A stretch of 13,211 bases of DNA from Bacteroidetes bacterium UBA6491. GTDB taxonomy: Bacteria > Bacteroidota > Bacteroidia > NS11-12g > UBA9320. Location: positions 1 through 13,211 of the forward strand of contig DJML01000099.1 of the NCBI GenBank assembly GCA_002436505.1, in the 5' to 3' direction. The number at the start of each line of letters is the position of its first letter. Position 1 is the stretch's first letter. This document shows positions 1 through 6,988 of this stretch, one piece after another. A program made the translations under genes and the position numbers. The notes under the pieces are model-generated. The model was given only the letters and a program-made list of their open reading frames with translations, was not told where the DNA came from and ran no database searches.

Positions 1-330
1 AGCATCTTGTGTTATATCCGGAAATATTTTAACGAGCTCTGATGGAACACTTGCGACTCCCATGCCTAAGGTAAGACATGATCGAATTGGTTTTTGATCA
101 AGCTTAATAGCCCTGAACACTTCTTTAAATGCTTTCAGAAGGTTTCCATATGAATAATTGGCATTCCTTGTATTCAGCATCAGAGAACCATTGTACCAGA
201 TCACTTCAAGGAAAGGATTTGCCTCACTCGACTTTCTCGCGATCCTTACCGGATATAGATATGAGATCAGCTTATACAAAAACGGCCAGACTTGAATGTC
301 CGGCCGTCCGATATTTTTACTTTTAGTCAT
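1..330 (-). CDS. Spermidine synthase-like SAM-dependent methyltransferase, N-terminal part (runs off left edge)
   Basis: This reading frame is open on the minus strand from an ATG at 330 to the window edge (110 codons, 3' end missing). The conserved part begins YKLISYLYPVRI, followed by FLEVIWYNGSLMLNTRNANY and then LTLGMGVASVPSEL. The last piece resembles the glycine-rich SAM-binding loop (usually GLGGGS). From memory this layout matches the spermidine synthase-like methyltransferases common in Bacteroidota, about 220 residues long; many probably do not make spermidine, so the substrate is unknown. The start is uncertain. The ATG at 330 overlaps the stop of the upstream gene (TAATG), but the first 17 codons contain a terminator-like hairpin. 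The family's usual N-terminus would fit a TTG at 277-279 better. The identification rests on motif recognition of about half the protein. Confidence 0.72.
   Translation of the reverse strand, partial: MTKSKNIGRPDIQVWPFLYKLISYLYPVRIARKSSEANPFLEVIWYNGSLMLNTRNANYSYGNLLKAFKEVFRAIKLDQKPIRSCLTLGMGVASVPSELVKIFPDITQDA
278..307 (-). terminator. Rho-independent terminator after the T9SS cargo gene
   Basis: Arms at 282-287 and 302-307 (ACGGCC/GGCCGT) pair perfectly. After one mismatch, three more pairs (289-291 with 298-300) close a 6-nt loop. Read on the minus strand the stem ends in GGCCGT and runs into a five-U tract, which is the right polarity to end the transcript of the gene stopping at 330. The hairpin lies inside the possible N-terminal extension of the next gene, so it could be a full terminator or a partial, attenuator-like one. 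Confidence 0.72.
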
Positions 331-3005
331 TATGACTTGATGAACTTCACTGCACCGGCGTGATGCTGTCCTTTAAAGCTCATAAAATAAGTGCCTTCTT
401 TCAGGTCAGCAACGCTAATGGTAACTGATCTTTCTCCAGGAACAACTTTGATCGTTTGGGTGTGAACCACTTTACCCATAAGGTCAGCTAAAGTTACTTC
501 CACAACGTCAGATTTTTCAGCTCTGAAACTGGCGGTCACATTAACTGCCGCAGGGTTAGGGTAGAGGCTGATAGAAACATCTTCCGTTCTCTTTACGTCA
601 TTCACTGAGGTAAGGAAATTCCTTGTTTTCCAGATACCGTTACCATATGTTCCGGCGTAAACCATTGGTCCTGTTCTCCATGTCTGTCTTTTGGCTGCTT
701 CGACCCCACGAAGTTCGAAAACAGGAACAAGAGGAAGATCATAACTTGCGATAGACCAAGCAGGTGTCATAGCGGTCCCGTTCTTTGTGCCATACACTCC
801 AAATTCTGTTCCGACAAGTATCTCTGAAGAGTTTTCAGGGTTGATCATAGCGTCATAAACAGGAGCTTGTGGTAAAACGCCCTGAATGCTTCGCCAGGTT
901 ACATTATCAGATGTGGCATTTTCGGTGATATACACATAAGATGAACTATTGTAATTGCCAAGAGTAACGATCACACGGTCAGGGTTATTTGGGTCTATTT
1001 CAATGTCCGTAATAGATCTTCCTCCAGGTAAACCGTCCGAAATATCGGTAACTGAGAGGCTGTCATCTATGTCGGTTGCACCCAAAACGGAACTGTCAAA
1101 TTGAGCTGTCAGAAGACCGTCAACCCTTACAATTCTTGAGTTAGCAATACTGGCTACATATAAACTTGATCCGTCAGGTGATACCGCCAACTGATGAGGG
1201 TCCCATCCGGTTCTTACTATTCTGAACCAAACAGGTGCAGGAGATGTAACCGCATTTTCGGCCATCCATACTTCACTGTTCAAAGAATAAAATAAGCGGT
1301 TCATTGGGCCGTTTTCATCTTCGTAAAGAGCCAAAGGAGCATTAAAAATGTTACTTGGGCGTTCAGATGTCTCAGTAGCAGTAACGAAGTTTGTTTTAAC
1401 ACGCTCGTCGAACATGCTGCCTACTGAACCACCAGCGTTAATGCTACGGGCAAGTCTGCTGTACTGACTTTGTGCAAAGAGAACATCATTGTTCTTTTGT
1501 GAAAATTCTGCTCGGAATCCATCGCCGCCAAGTATATCATAACCACTTGTGGGGCTACTGCCCAGGCCATCAATAACGATACTGCCGTTGTCTTGCGTTC
1601 CGCCCACGATCTTTCCATCTCTAGAGGCAGAAATTCCGTAGAACTGGGTCGTCTGATACCCGTTATTTATCTCAGTATAATTCGTTAATGAAGCATTTGT
1701 TGTCTTTGCTACACCGCCATCAGAACAGATATACATAATTGCAGGCTCAGAAACTGTGTCAAATGCGATATAATGTTTATCCGCGTGAATTCCGAATTTG
1801 TTCGCAGGGTGGTTAAAGGTATTTCCGACAATTTTAGGCCCGCTGTTCGGAGTCCATTCTGCCCATTCAATACCACCAATGAACACTCTCTCATGATTGT
1901 AAGGATGAACGGCAATACAAATGTCGTATCCACCTTGCGATGAATTTAGACCGATATGGGTAAATGGAGCGAAATAGGTATTTGCTTTACCGACTATCTG
2001 TTCAAAAGTTACACCGTTATCTTTTGACTGATAGATCCCTACTAAACCGCTTCCTACTGATATAGTAGTGGTTGGTGTTGTAAATGTGACGTTTCCTGTG
2101 ACTACAACGTACGCATATTTAGGGTTGCTGAAAGAATGTGTAATAGCCATTCTAGAACCTCCTGGAAGACCGTCTACCCTTAAAAAGCTGTTCCCATCTG
2201 TTGGATTTGAGGAACGCCATACTGAACCACTCAGGTAAATCAGCATGTTGCCATTTCTGTCTATAGAAATGTCACGGCAATCACCGGTCTTTGAGTTTTT
2301 CCATGTTGCACCATCGTCGTCACTATATTTGAGTCCGTTTTCAGTTGCAGCAAAAACGACGTTGTCAGTTGGGTGAGACACCATTTTGGAAACATAATTA
2401 TACCCTACGGTTGTAGGCAGCTGTGTGAAAGTACTTCCATCGGTAGATTTGAAAATTCCTTCACCAGGGAACCCAGGGCTTCCGAATTCGTTACCTGAGT
2501 TGCTTGCAAAACGCTCGCCTGTGCCATAATAAATGGTACCGTTCACACTTTGGCAGATTGATCCGATGATCATGTTCTCTGCTGAATCGTCAACCATATA
2601 CCAGGAAGCACCTTTATTAATGGATTTCCATAATCCACCAGATACGCCGCCGGCATATAAAATATTTCTGTCATTCCTGTCAATAAGTAAAGCTCTTGTA
2701 CGTCCTCCGACATTGTCAGGACCGGCAGCTTCCCACTTGATAGGGTATGATGATTTGTTCAGTCTTTGCATTCCGACAGCCTGTGCTCTTGCGGCTTTGA
2801 TCCATTCTGGCCGAATCTCGCCAGTAGCCTGATCACTTTTAAGTGAATACAGGTATTCATAAGCACCTTCAATTCCAGCAACCGGAACATCTTGCGATTC
2901 TGATCTTGGTGTGTAGTAATCTTTGTTCTGGCCTGAATTCATCAAGAATCCGAATACGGTTACCGCGGTCAGAGATAAAATTGCATAGTATAACTTCTTA
3001 TTCAT
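330..3005 (-). CDS. Secreted BNR/sortilin-type beta-propeller protein with T9SS type A sorting domain
   Basis: An 891-residue exported protein. The N-terminus (MNKKLYYAILSLTAVTVFGF) is a signal peptide for Sec export. The body carries repeated BNR-like units such as GLWKSINKGASW, GIFKSTDGSTF, GLKYSDDDGATW and GIYQSKDNGVTF, plus a GGTQDNG segment, as in VPS10/sortilin-like or sialidase-like beta-propellers. No catalytic residues are evident, so binding or adhesion is as likely as an enzyme activity. Roughly the last 80 residues, starting SISLYPNPAAVNVTASF and ending GAVKFIKS, form the T9SS type A sorting domain that directs passage across the outer membrane and often surface attachment. I chose ATG 3005; a TTG two codons earlier is in frame but unlikely. 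No T9SS machinery genes are nearby. It has its own promoter and a terminator just after its stop. Confidence 0.9.
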   Translation of the reverse strand: MNKKLYYAILSLTAVTVFGFLMNSGQNKDYYTPRSESQDVPVAGIEGAYEYLYSLKSDQATGEIRPEWIKAARAQAVGMQRLNKSSYPIKWEAAGPDNVGGRTRALLIDRNDRNILYAGGVSGGLWKSINKGASWYMVDDSAENMIIGSICQSVNGTIYYGTGERFASNSGNEFGSPGFPGEGIFKSTDGSTFTQLPTTVGYNYVSKMVSHPTDNVVFAATENGLKYSDDDGATWKNSKTGDCRDISIDRNGNMLIYLSGSVWRSSNPTDGNSFLRVDGLPGGSRMAITHSFSNPKYAYVVVTGNVTFTTPTTTISVGSGLVGIYQSKDNGVTFEQIVGKANTYFAPFTHIGLNSSQGGYDICIAVHPYNHERVFIGGIEWAEWTPNSGPKIVGNTFNHPANKFGIHADKHYIAFDTVSEPAIMYICSDGGVAKTTNASLTNYTEINNGYQTTQFYGISASRDGKIVGGTQDNGSIVIDGLGSSPTSGYDILGGDGFRAEFSQKNNDVLFAQSQYSRLARSINAGGSVGSMFDERVKTNFVTATETSERPSNIFNAPLALYEDENGPMNRLFYSLNSEVWMAENAVTSPAPVWFRIVRTGWDPHQLAVSPDGSSLYVASIANSRIVRVDGLLTAQFDSSVLGATDIDDSLSVTDISDGLPGGRSITDIEIDPNNPDRVIVTLGNYNSSSYVYITENATSDNVTWRSIQGVLPQAPVYDAMINPENSSEILVGTEFGVYGTKNGTAMTPAWSIASYDLPLVPVFELRGVEAAKRQTWRTGPMVYAGTYGNGIWKTRNFLTSVNDVKRTEDVSISLYPNPAAVNVTASFRAEKSDVVEVTLADLMGKVVHTQTIKVVPGERSVTISVADLKEGTYFMSFKGQHHAGAVKFIKS

Positions 3006-3030
3006 AATCAAAACTATTTTAGGTAATCCC

Positions 3031-3058
3031 CCGAAGCATGCAAAATTATTCGCTTCGG
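3031..3058. repeat. Inverted repeat CCGAAGC-N14-GCTTCGG bracketing the -7 element
   Basis: Perfect 7-bp arms at 3031-3037 and 3052-3058 are separated by 14 bp. The -7 box (3041-3048) lies entirely in the spacer, and the expected transcription start falls on one arm. No T-tract follows on the minus strand, so it is a poor terminator for the gene upstream. The position suits an operator for a dimeric regulator, which is inference. Confidence 0.5.
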
Positions 3059-3070
3059 TTAATTACACAA
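3041..3070 (-). promoter_or_regulatory. Bacteroidota-type promoter of the T9SS cargo gene (TTG-N19-TAATTTTG)
   Basis: On the minus strand, TTG (3068-3070) is followed after exactly 19 nt by TAATTTTG (3041-3048). This matches the Bacteroidota primary sigma consensus (TTG, 19-21 nt, TAnnTTTG) at every fixed position. The predicted transcript would start near 3035 and leave a leader of about 30 nt before the ATG at 3005. It is the best promoter match I found in the window. Confidence 0.68.
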
Positions 3071-3120
3071 CTATAAATTAACAAACGGGAGGTATAGATG
3101 TTTAAATGGATTGTTTTTTT

Positions 3121-3855
3121 TTACTTTTTGCCGTCTACTCCCCACAAAAAGGACGCAAATAGTGTTCCATAAAGTTTGGGGTTATCGGTGTCTGCCATAA
3201 TTGACAGGCCGCCCGGATAGGCATCAACCCCTGCTCCTATTTCAAATATCTTTATGCCGGTCCCGGAATTTCCCCAGCTAAGTTGAATTGATGAGCTCAA
3301 TTGCAACCCATATTTGAAGTTTAATTCGTCCCAGCCATATCTGGCTTCAGAATAACCTACAATATTGCTTTGTGAAACATGAACATCCGGATCGTAACGC
3401 TCAGGATTTATTATACCCGGTGAAGCGTTCTGCCCTGGATAATAGATGTTCAGGTAAACAGGTTTAAGTCCAACCAGTTGAGGCCCGGCGGAGATATTGT
3501 AACTCATGCCGATCCTGCTCCATTCATTACGTGGTACGATGAGACGATTGATTCCTCCGTTCAAACGTAACAAGGCCACCCGGTTGAGTTTGCCAAAAAC
3601 ATAGGTGCTTGAATTCTGTATCTCTGGATTATAGATCCGGTGCTCCTTGGGATGTTTGTGAATAAGTACATCGGTGCTGAATAATGTCCTTGTCTTCATC
3701 CCCTCTTTGCCGTTCAAATGAAGATATTTTGCACCATAACCGGTTGTCCGCAAGGTAAGGCCTCCGTAATTTCCTGTGAATTGAGCATACACAGGCCGAC
3801 TGACCGTTATGGACAGCAGAACAATCAGCAATATTTTTACTTTGAATATTTTCAT
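3121..3855 (-). CDS. Uncharacterised outer-membrane beta-barrel candidate
   Basis: A 244-residue protein with a clear signal peptide (MKIFKVKILLIVLLSITVSR, cleavage probably after VYAQ). The mature part has no long hydrophobic helix. It shows alternating polar/apolar stretches and ends in an aromatic-rich strand (LYGTLFASFLWG), as expected for a small outer-membrane barrel. Segments such as HKHPKEHRIYNPEIQ, TYVFGKLN and LVGLKPVYLNIYYPG resemble a conserved Bacteroidota family annotated only as hypothetical, as far as I recall. The frame is open further upstream to 3969, but that 38-residue extension lacks a signal sequence and overlaps the lipoprotein gene, so ATG 3855 is the start. It lies 62 nt behind the lipoprotein gene, probably on the same transcript. 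The function is unknown. Confidence 0.75.
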   Translation of the reverse strand: MKIFKVKILLIVLLSITVSRPVYAQFTGNYGGLTLRTTGYGAKYLHLNGKEGMKTRTLFSTDVLIHKHPKEHRIYNPEIQNSSTYVFGKLNRVALLRLNGGINRLIVPRNEWSRIGMSYNISAGPQLVGLKPVYLNIYYPGQNASPGIINPERYDPDVHVSQSNIVGYSEARYGWDELNFKYGLQLSSSIQLSWGNSGTGIKIFEIGAGVDAYPGGLSIMADTDNPKLYGTLFASFLWGVDGKK

Positions 3856-3917
3856 TGATTGCCCGATGTTGTCAACGTTCCTGATGTGTGCCAAAATGTC
3901 AGCGGCACAGGCAGCGG

Positions 3918-4061
3918 CTAACCCTGATGATCCTTGACCTGCTCCAGTTTGCCAAAACCGGTAGGACAACGATCCCTTTTATGAAAAATGCAGGATGAGA
4001 GCATTCCCATCATCATTACTCCAATAAATATAACACTTAAAACCTTCCTTATTTTAGTCAT
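3918..4061 (-). CDS. Small lipoprotein (47 aa)
   Basis: A short ORF below usual length cut-offs. It starts MTKIRKVLSVIFIGVMMMGM, a positively charged then hydrophobic signal, and continues into the lipobox LSSC with Cys24 as the lipidation site. The mature peptide would be only 24 residues (CIFHKRDRCPTGFGKLEQVK and four more), basic near the lipid, with a second cysteine followed by proline. It lacks acidic residues just after the lipidated cysteine, so it has no obvious surface-export signal of the kind described for Bacteroidota and would face the periplasm. It is followed after 62 nt by the barrel gene and diverges from the methyltransferase. Signal and lipobox in one short frame make it a credible gene; the role is unknown. 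Confidence 0.72.
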   Translation of the reverse strand: MTKIRKVLSVIFIGVMMMGMLSSCIFHKRDRCPTGFGKLEQVKDHQG

Positions 4062-4066
4062 CTTTG
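4037..4066 (+). promoter_or_regulatory. Possible promoter of the methyltransferase gene
   Basis: TTA (4037-4039), 19 nt, then CATCTTTG (4059-4066) matches the TTG-N19-TAnnTTTG pattern with one mismatch in each box. The start would be near 4073, about 34 nt before the GTG. The site overlaps the beginning of the divergent lipoprotein gene. Weak evidence, from position and partial match only. Confidence 0.3.
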
Positions 4067-4074
4067 CGTAATAG

Positions 4075-4088
4075 GTTAATTAGTTAAC
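4075..4088. repeat. Short inverted repeat in the divergent intergenic region
   Basis: GTTAA-TTAG-TTAAC has 5-bp arms and a 4-bp centre. It sits in the 45-bp gap between the divergent lipoprotein and methyltransferase genes. It could be a regulator site serving both, but arms this short and A/T-rich can arise by chance. Confidence 0.25.
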
Positions 4089-4106
4089 GTATAAGATTTA
4101 AACCTA

Positions 4107-5309
4107 GTGCAAAGGAACAAATTTATTCAAATTTTGGAGGATCCGGTTATGAACAGACTTATCCGGGAAAATTCCGGCAGAGCCATTGATCCTTTGCTTT
4201 TTAGAAAACAACAAGGGAACTCTCCGTATGTTTCCGGAGCCGTACAAATTTTACAATTATATCACAAAGCCAAAAGGAAATTGCCTGACTGGGTCGAACA
4301 CATGGCCGTGCTTACGTCAAAATCCTATGAACAGGCGTCATCACAGCTTACGGCAGATTTTAAGGCCGGATTATTCGAAGGTGATCTTATGTTGAACCTT
4401 ACCGGTGGACTCGGGGTTGACGATGTATCTTTTGCCCGTGTTTTTAAGAAGGTTATCAGTGTGGACTCAGATGAGGAGATCCATGAGATAGCATCTTATA
4501 ACATGTCGAAAATGGGTGTCCAAAATGTGGACAGACGTCATATGGCGGCTGAGGAATCCCTGAACGAGGTTCAGGCTTCGATCGACCTTGTTTTCGTTGA
4601 TCCGGACAGAAGGCCAAAGGGAAACAGAAGGAGCATGCTGCTTGAAGATTGCTCGCCGGATGTGCTTCATCTTCAGGATATGATAATGAAACGCAGCAGG
4701 TACATGCTTGTAAAGTTGTCTCCGCTATTTGATCTGACCGAGATAAGAAGGGTTTTTCATTGCCTAAGGAAGATCATTGTACTTTCTGTCCAGCATGAAG
4801 TAAAAGAGGTGCTGACGATACATGAACAAGGTTTTGAAGGTGAACCATTGATCGCGTGTGCTGACATTAGCTCAAACGGACTGGTGAACTGGCTGAGTTC
4901 GGATGAAACAGGGCAAGATCAGGGACAAGGAAGCACTGACGCTCCTATTTATTTATACGAATCGGGAGCTGCTGTGGTAAAGGCAGGAATGGTAAGCCTT
5001 CAATCCAGGAAAGAGGGAACCAGGATCATAGGTAACTCACCATTTCATTTGTCTGACCGTTCAATTCAGGGGTTCTTAGGAAAGCAGTATCGAATAGAAT
5101 GGCATATGAATTTGAAGTGGAATCTCCTTAAGAAGGAATTATCGGCCAGAGGTATTGACAGAGCGCATGTTTCCTCTCGTGATTTCCAATTAAATCCAAC
5201 GGAAATTTTGAAAAAGTTAAAATTGCCTGAGGGCGGGGATCTGCAGTTAATATTTACAAGGGATGGCGATCGAAAGCCTGTTGTCTATTGCTGTAGACGG
5301 GTCAGTTGA
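4107..5309 (+). CDS. Class I SAM-dependent methyltransferase with THUMP-like domain
   Basis: A 400-residue cytoplasmic protein. Residues 1-90 form a helical N-terminal region containing QILQLYHKAKRKLPDW, typical of this Bacteroidota family. The Rossmann methyltransferase core follows. Its SAM-binding motif I is LTGGLGVDD (residues 98-106), and the acidic end of strand 2 is ISVDSDEE (117-124). VDPDRRP (164-170) stands where relatives have a VDPARR-like motif. The C-terminal part is the family's ferredoxin-like and THUMP-like region (around NSPFHLSDRSIQGFLGKQYR and the last 70 residues). From memory this is the architecture of Porphyromonas PG_1098. THUMP-like folds suggest an RNA substrate, but none is established. 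The start is a GTG; an ATG at 4149 would cut part of the conserved N-terminal helix. It converges with hemD, overlapping by 8 bp. Confidence 0.85.
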   Translation: MQRNKFIQILEDPVMNRLIRENSGRAIDPLLFRKQQGNSPYVSGAVQILQLYHKAKRKLPDWVEHMAVLTSKSYEQASSQLTADFKAGLFEGDLMLNLTGGLGVDDVSFARVFKKVISVDSDEEIHEIASYNMSKMGVQNVDRRHMAAEESLNEVQASIDLVFVDPDRRPKGNRRSMLLEDCSPDVLHLQDMIMKRSRYMLVKLSPLFDLTEIRRVFHCLRKIIVLSVQHEVKEVLTIHEQGFEGEPLIACADISSNGLVNWLSSDETGQDQGQGSTDAPIYLYESGAAVVKAGMVSLQSRKEGTRIIGNSPFHLSDRSIQGFLGKQYRIEWHMNLKWNLLKKELSARGIDRAHVSSRDFQLNPTEILKKLKLPEGGDLQLIFTRDGDRKPVVYCCRRVS

Positions 5310-6042
5310 CCTTCACAATGTATTCTTCCAAAGCCGCGACCATTGAGGGTGCATTGGGTGATGGTGCAGGAATGTTGTTCACCAGGTTCGCTTCTTCAAT
5401 CGCGGTGTTCGTTGTTTTCCCCCATCCTGCAATACGTGTGTCTTTCTGTTTGAAATCAGGGAAATTGTCGAACAATGATTTGATATCCTGTGGGCTAAAG
5501 AATACAATGATATCGTAATACACATCTGCCAGGTCCGAAAGGTCTGCATTCACTGTTTTGTACATTATGGATTCTGTCCATTCTACATTGTGCTGGTCGA
5601 GGAAATCAGGAATTAGCTCTTTACGAATGTTTGAACAAGGGAAAAGAAATCTTTCTTTTGTATGCCCTTTTAGAAGTTCAAGGAACTCAGGTTCGCGACC
5701 CTTACCATAAAACATCTTTCTTTTTCTTAATACCGTATATTTCTGAATGTAAAGCGAGATGCCTTCATTCACACAAAAATACTTCATGGTCGTAGGGAGT
5801 TCAACTTTCATTTCTTCAACGATACGGAAGAAATTATCTACAGCATTTCTCGAAGTAAGGATGACCGCGGTGTGATCCAGGATGTTGAGCCTTTTTTTTC
5901 TTAATTCCTTCGCAGGAACAGGCTCAACCTGAATGAATGGTCTGAAATCCAGCTTAAGTTTGTACTTATCAGCCAAAGCATGATAAGGTGACTTTGCATT
6001 GCCAGGGTCGGGTTGAGATACAAGAATGCTCTTTACTTTCAA
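5302..6042 (-). CDS. hemD: Uroporphyrinogen-III synthase
   Basis: A 246-residue cytoplasmic enzyme that closes and rearranges hydroxymethylbilane into uroporphyrinogen III, the branch-point step for haem, sirohaem and cobalamin. The sequence fits the Bacteroidota form: it opens MKVKSILVSQPDPGNAKSPY, then AVILTSRNAVDNFFRI, a basic linker (VLRKRKMFYGKGREPEF), RFLFPCSNIRKELIPDFL, IIVFFSPQDIKSLF and APSPNAPSMVAALEEYI. Length is normal. The start codon is TTG: two in-frame TAA codons lie a few codons upstream, no ATG lies between, and homologues as I recall begin with this same KVKSILVSQP segment. It is the last gene of the five-gene run, 23 nt behind the DUF4271 gene. Its stop overlaps the 3' end of the opposing methyltransferase gene. 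Confidence 0.92.
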   Translation of the reverse strand: MKVKSILVSQPDPGNAKSPYHALADKYKLKLDFRPFIQVEPVPAKELRKKRLNILDHTAVILTSRNAVDNFFRIVEEMKVELPTTMKYFCVNEGISLYIQKYTVLRKRKMFYGKGREPEFLELLKGHTKERFLFPCSNIRKELIPDFLDQHNVEWTESIMYKTVNADLSDLADVYYDIIVFFSPQDIKSLFDNFPDFKQKDTRIAGWGKTTNTAIEEANLVNNIPAPSPNAPSMVAALEEYIVKVN

Positions 6043-6065
6043 AATTTCTATGATTTATTACCTTC

Positions 6066-6971
6066 CTAAATCCATCCTAATCCAAGCCAATTTATCATGA
6101 CTAAGAGCGGTATTATTTCAAGGGTGCAAAGATAAAGAAATAAATAAATCCGTGGAAGTCTTGTCGATAAAGCGAGGAGAAGAAAAACTTTTATAAAGCG
6201 ATATATGACATACACTATGCCAACGATCCCCAGCAAATTGAAGATCATGACCCCAACCTCAGCAGATTTTACATAGTATGCGAGCACTACCAGAGGCAGC
6301 GCCGATACAGTGAAAACATAGCCTATGACAGTTTGAAGACTGAACATTACAGGCATGAAATCACGCAGATCTAATATGGTGGTAATGATCCGGTAAATGA
6401 AAAATTTGATGACATATATTCCTATGAACATGATCAGTGTAAAGAGGAAGGCCTGGAATCCTGAGTGGAATGCAATTATTCCGGAATAGTCAAATAAGGT
6501 GTAAAAAATATAGGCTAATACCGTGGATTGGAGAAACAGGTACAAAATATTCTGTAACGTTATTTCACCGATATGATTATCAAAACCAATGCTGGAAGAA
6601 CGCAACTTTATCACCTCAGAAAGAAGGTTTAAATGCTTTTTGATATTTATTGATCTTGTAAAGCCAATAATGATCAGCACCATTACAAACAATAAGAAGA
6701 CCCACGTTTTTTGTTCTTTTTTACGTTTCTGTATCTCAGGGAAGGTCTGAAGAAGACTGTCGGCCTGGGATATCCTGGTTTCTTTTGCCAGGATAGTTGT
6801 GTTCAATGTTTCTGTACTGTCAGTCCCACCGTTCAAAGTATCGGTTCGAAGGGTGTCTGATATGCTAACGAGCAACGCTGAATCTCCTGATACAATGCTA
6901 TCAGATTGAGCCAATGACAACACCGGCAAACAAAAGCCAATGAATGAGATAAGAATCAATCGTCTGATCAC
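6066..6971 (-). CDS. DUF4271 six-helix inner-membrane protein
   Basis: A 301-residue membrane protein. A signal peptide (residues 1-21, ending LSLAQ) is followed by a Ser/Thr/Asp-rich segment to about residue 88. Six hydrophobic helices follow, at roughly 89-105, 142-161, 172-195, 210-233, 240-265 and 275-297. This arrangement, and the position immediately before hemD, fit the Bacteroidota family DUF4271, whose function is unknown. The link with hemD hints at a role in haem synthesis or in envelope processes sharing regulation with it, but nothing in the sequence shows an enzyme site. The start is a GTG at 6971, 17 nt after the BamA-family stop. The next in-frame TTG (residue 5) would shorten the signal peptide. 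Confidence 0.85.
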   Translation of the reverse strand: MIRRLILISFIGFCLPVLSLAQSDSIVSGDSALLVSISDTLRTDTLNGGTDSTETLNTTILAKETRISQADSLLQTFPEIQKRKKEQKTWVFLLFVMVLIIIGFTRSINIKKHLNLLSEVIKLRSSSIGFDNHIGEITLQNILYLFLQSTVLAYIFYTLFDYSGIIAFHSGFQAFLFTLIMFIGIYVIKFFIYRIITTILDLRDFMPVMFSLQTVIGYVFTVSALPLVVLAYYVKSAEVGVMIFNLLGIVGIVYVIYRFIKVFLLLALSTRLPRIYLFLYLCTLEIIPLLVMINWLGLGWI

Positions 6972-6988
6972 AACGCAAATGTAGTGAC

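Noticed and set aside
129..326. Plus-strand ORF of 65 codons at the left end
   Set aside because: It is antisense to the minus-strand spermidine synthase-like frame, which has recognisable family motifs; the plus-strand product has none.
3900..3918. 7-bp direct repeat CAGCGGC with a 12-bp period
   Set aside because: Only two copies, partly at a coding end; nothing ties it to a site or a duplication.
3856..3969. N-terminal 38-residue extension of the barrel gene
   Set aside because: It puts the signal peptide in the interior, overlaps the lipoprotein gene and has no recognisable content; ATG 3855 begins directly with a signal peptide.
4118..4125. TAAATTTG on the minus strand as promoter of the lipoprotein gene
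   Set aside because: Matches the -7 consensus, but no TTG is found 19-21 nt upstream and it lies inside the methyltransferase start; too weak to list as a feature.
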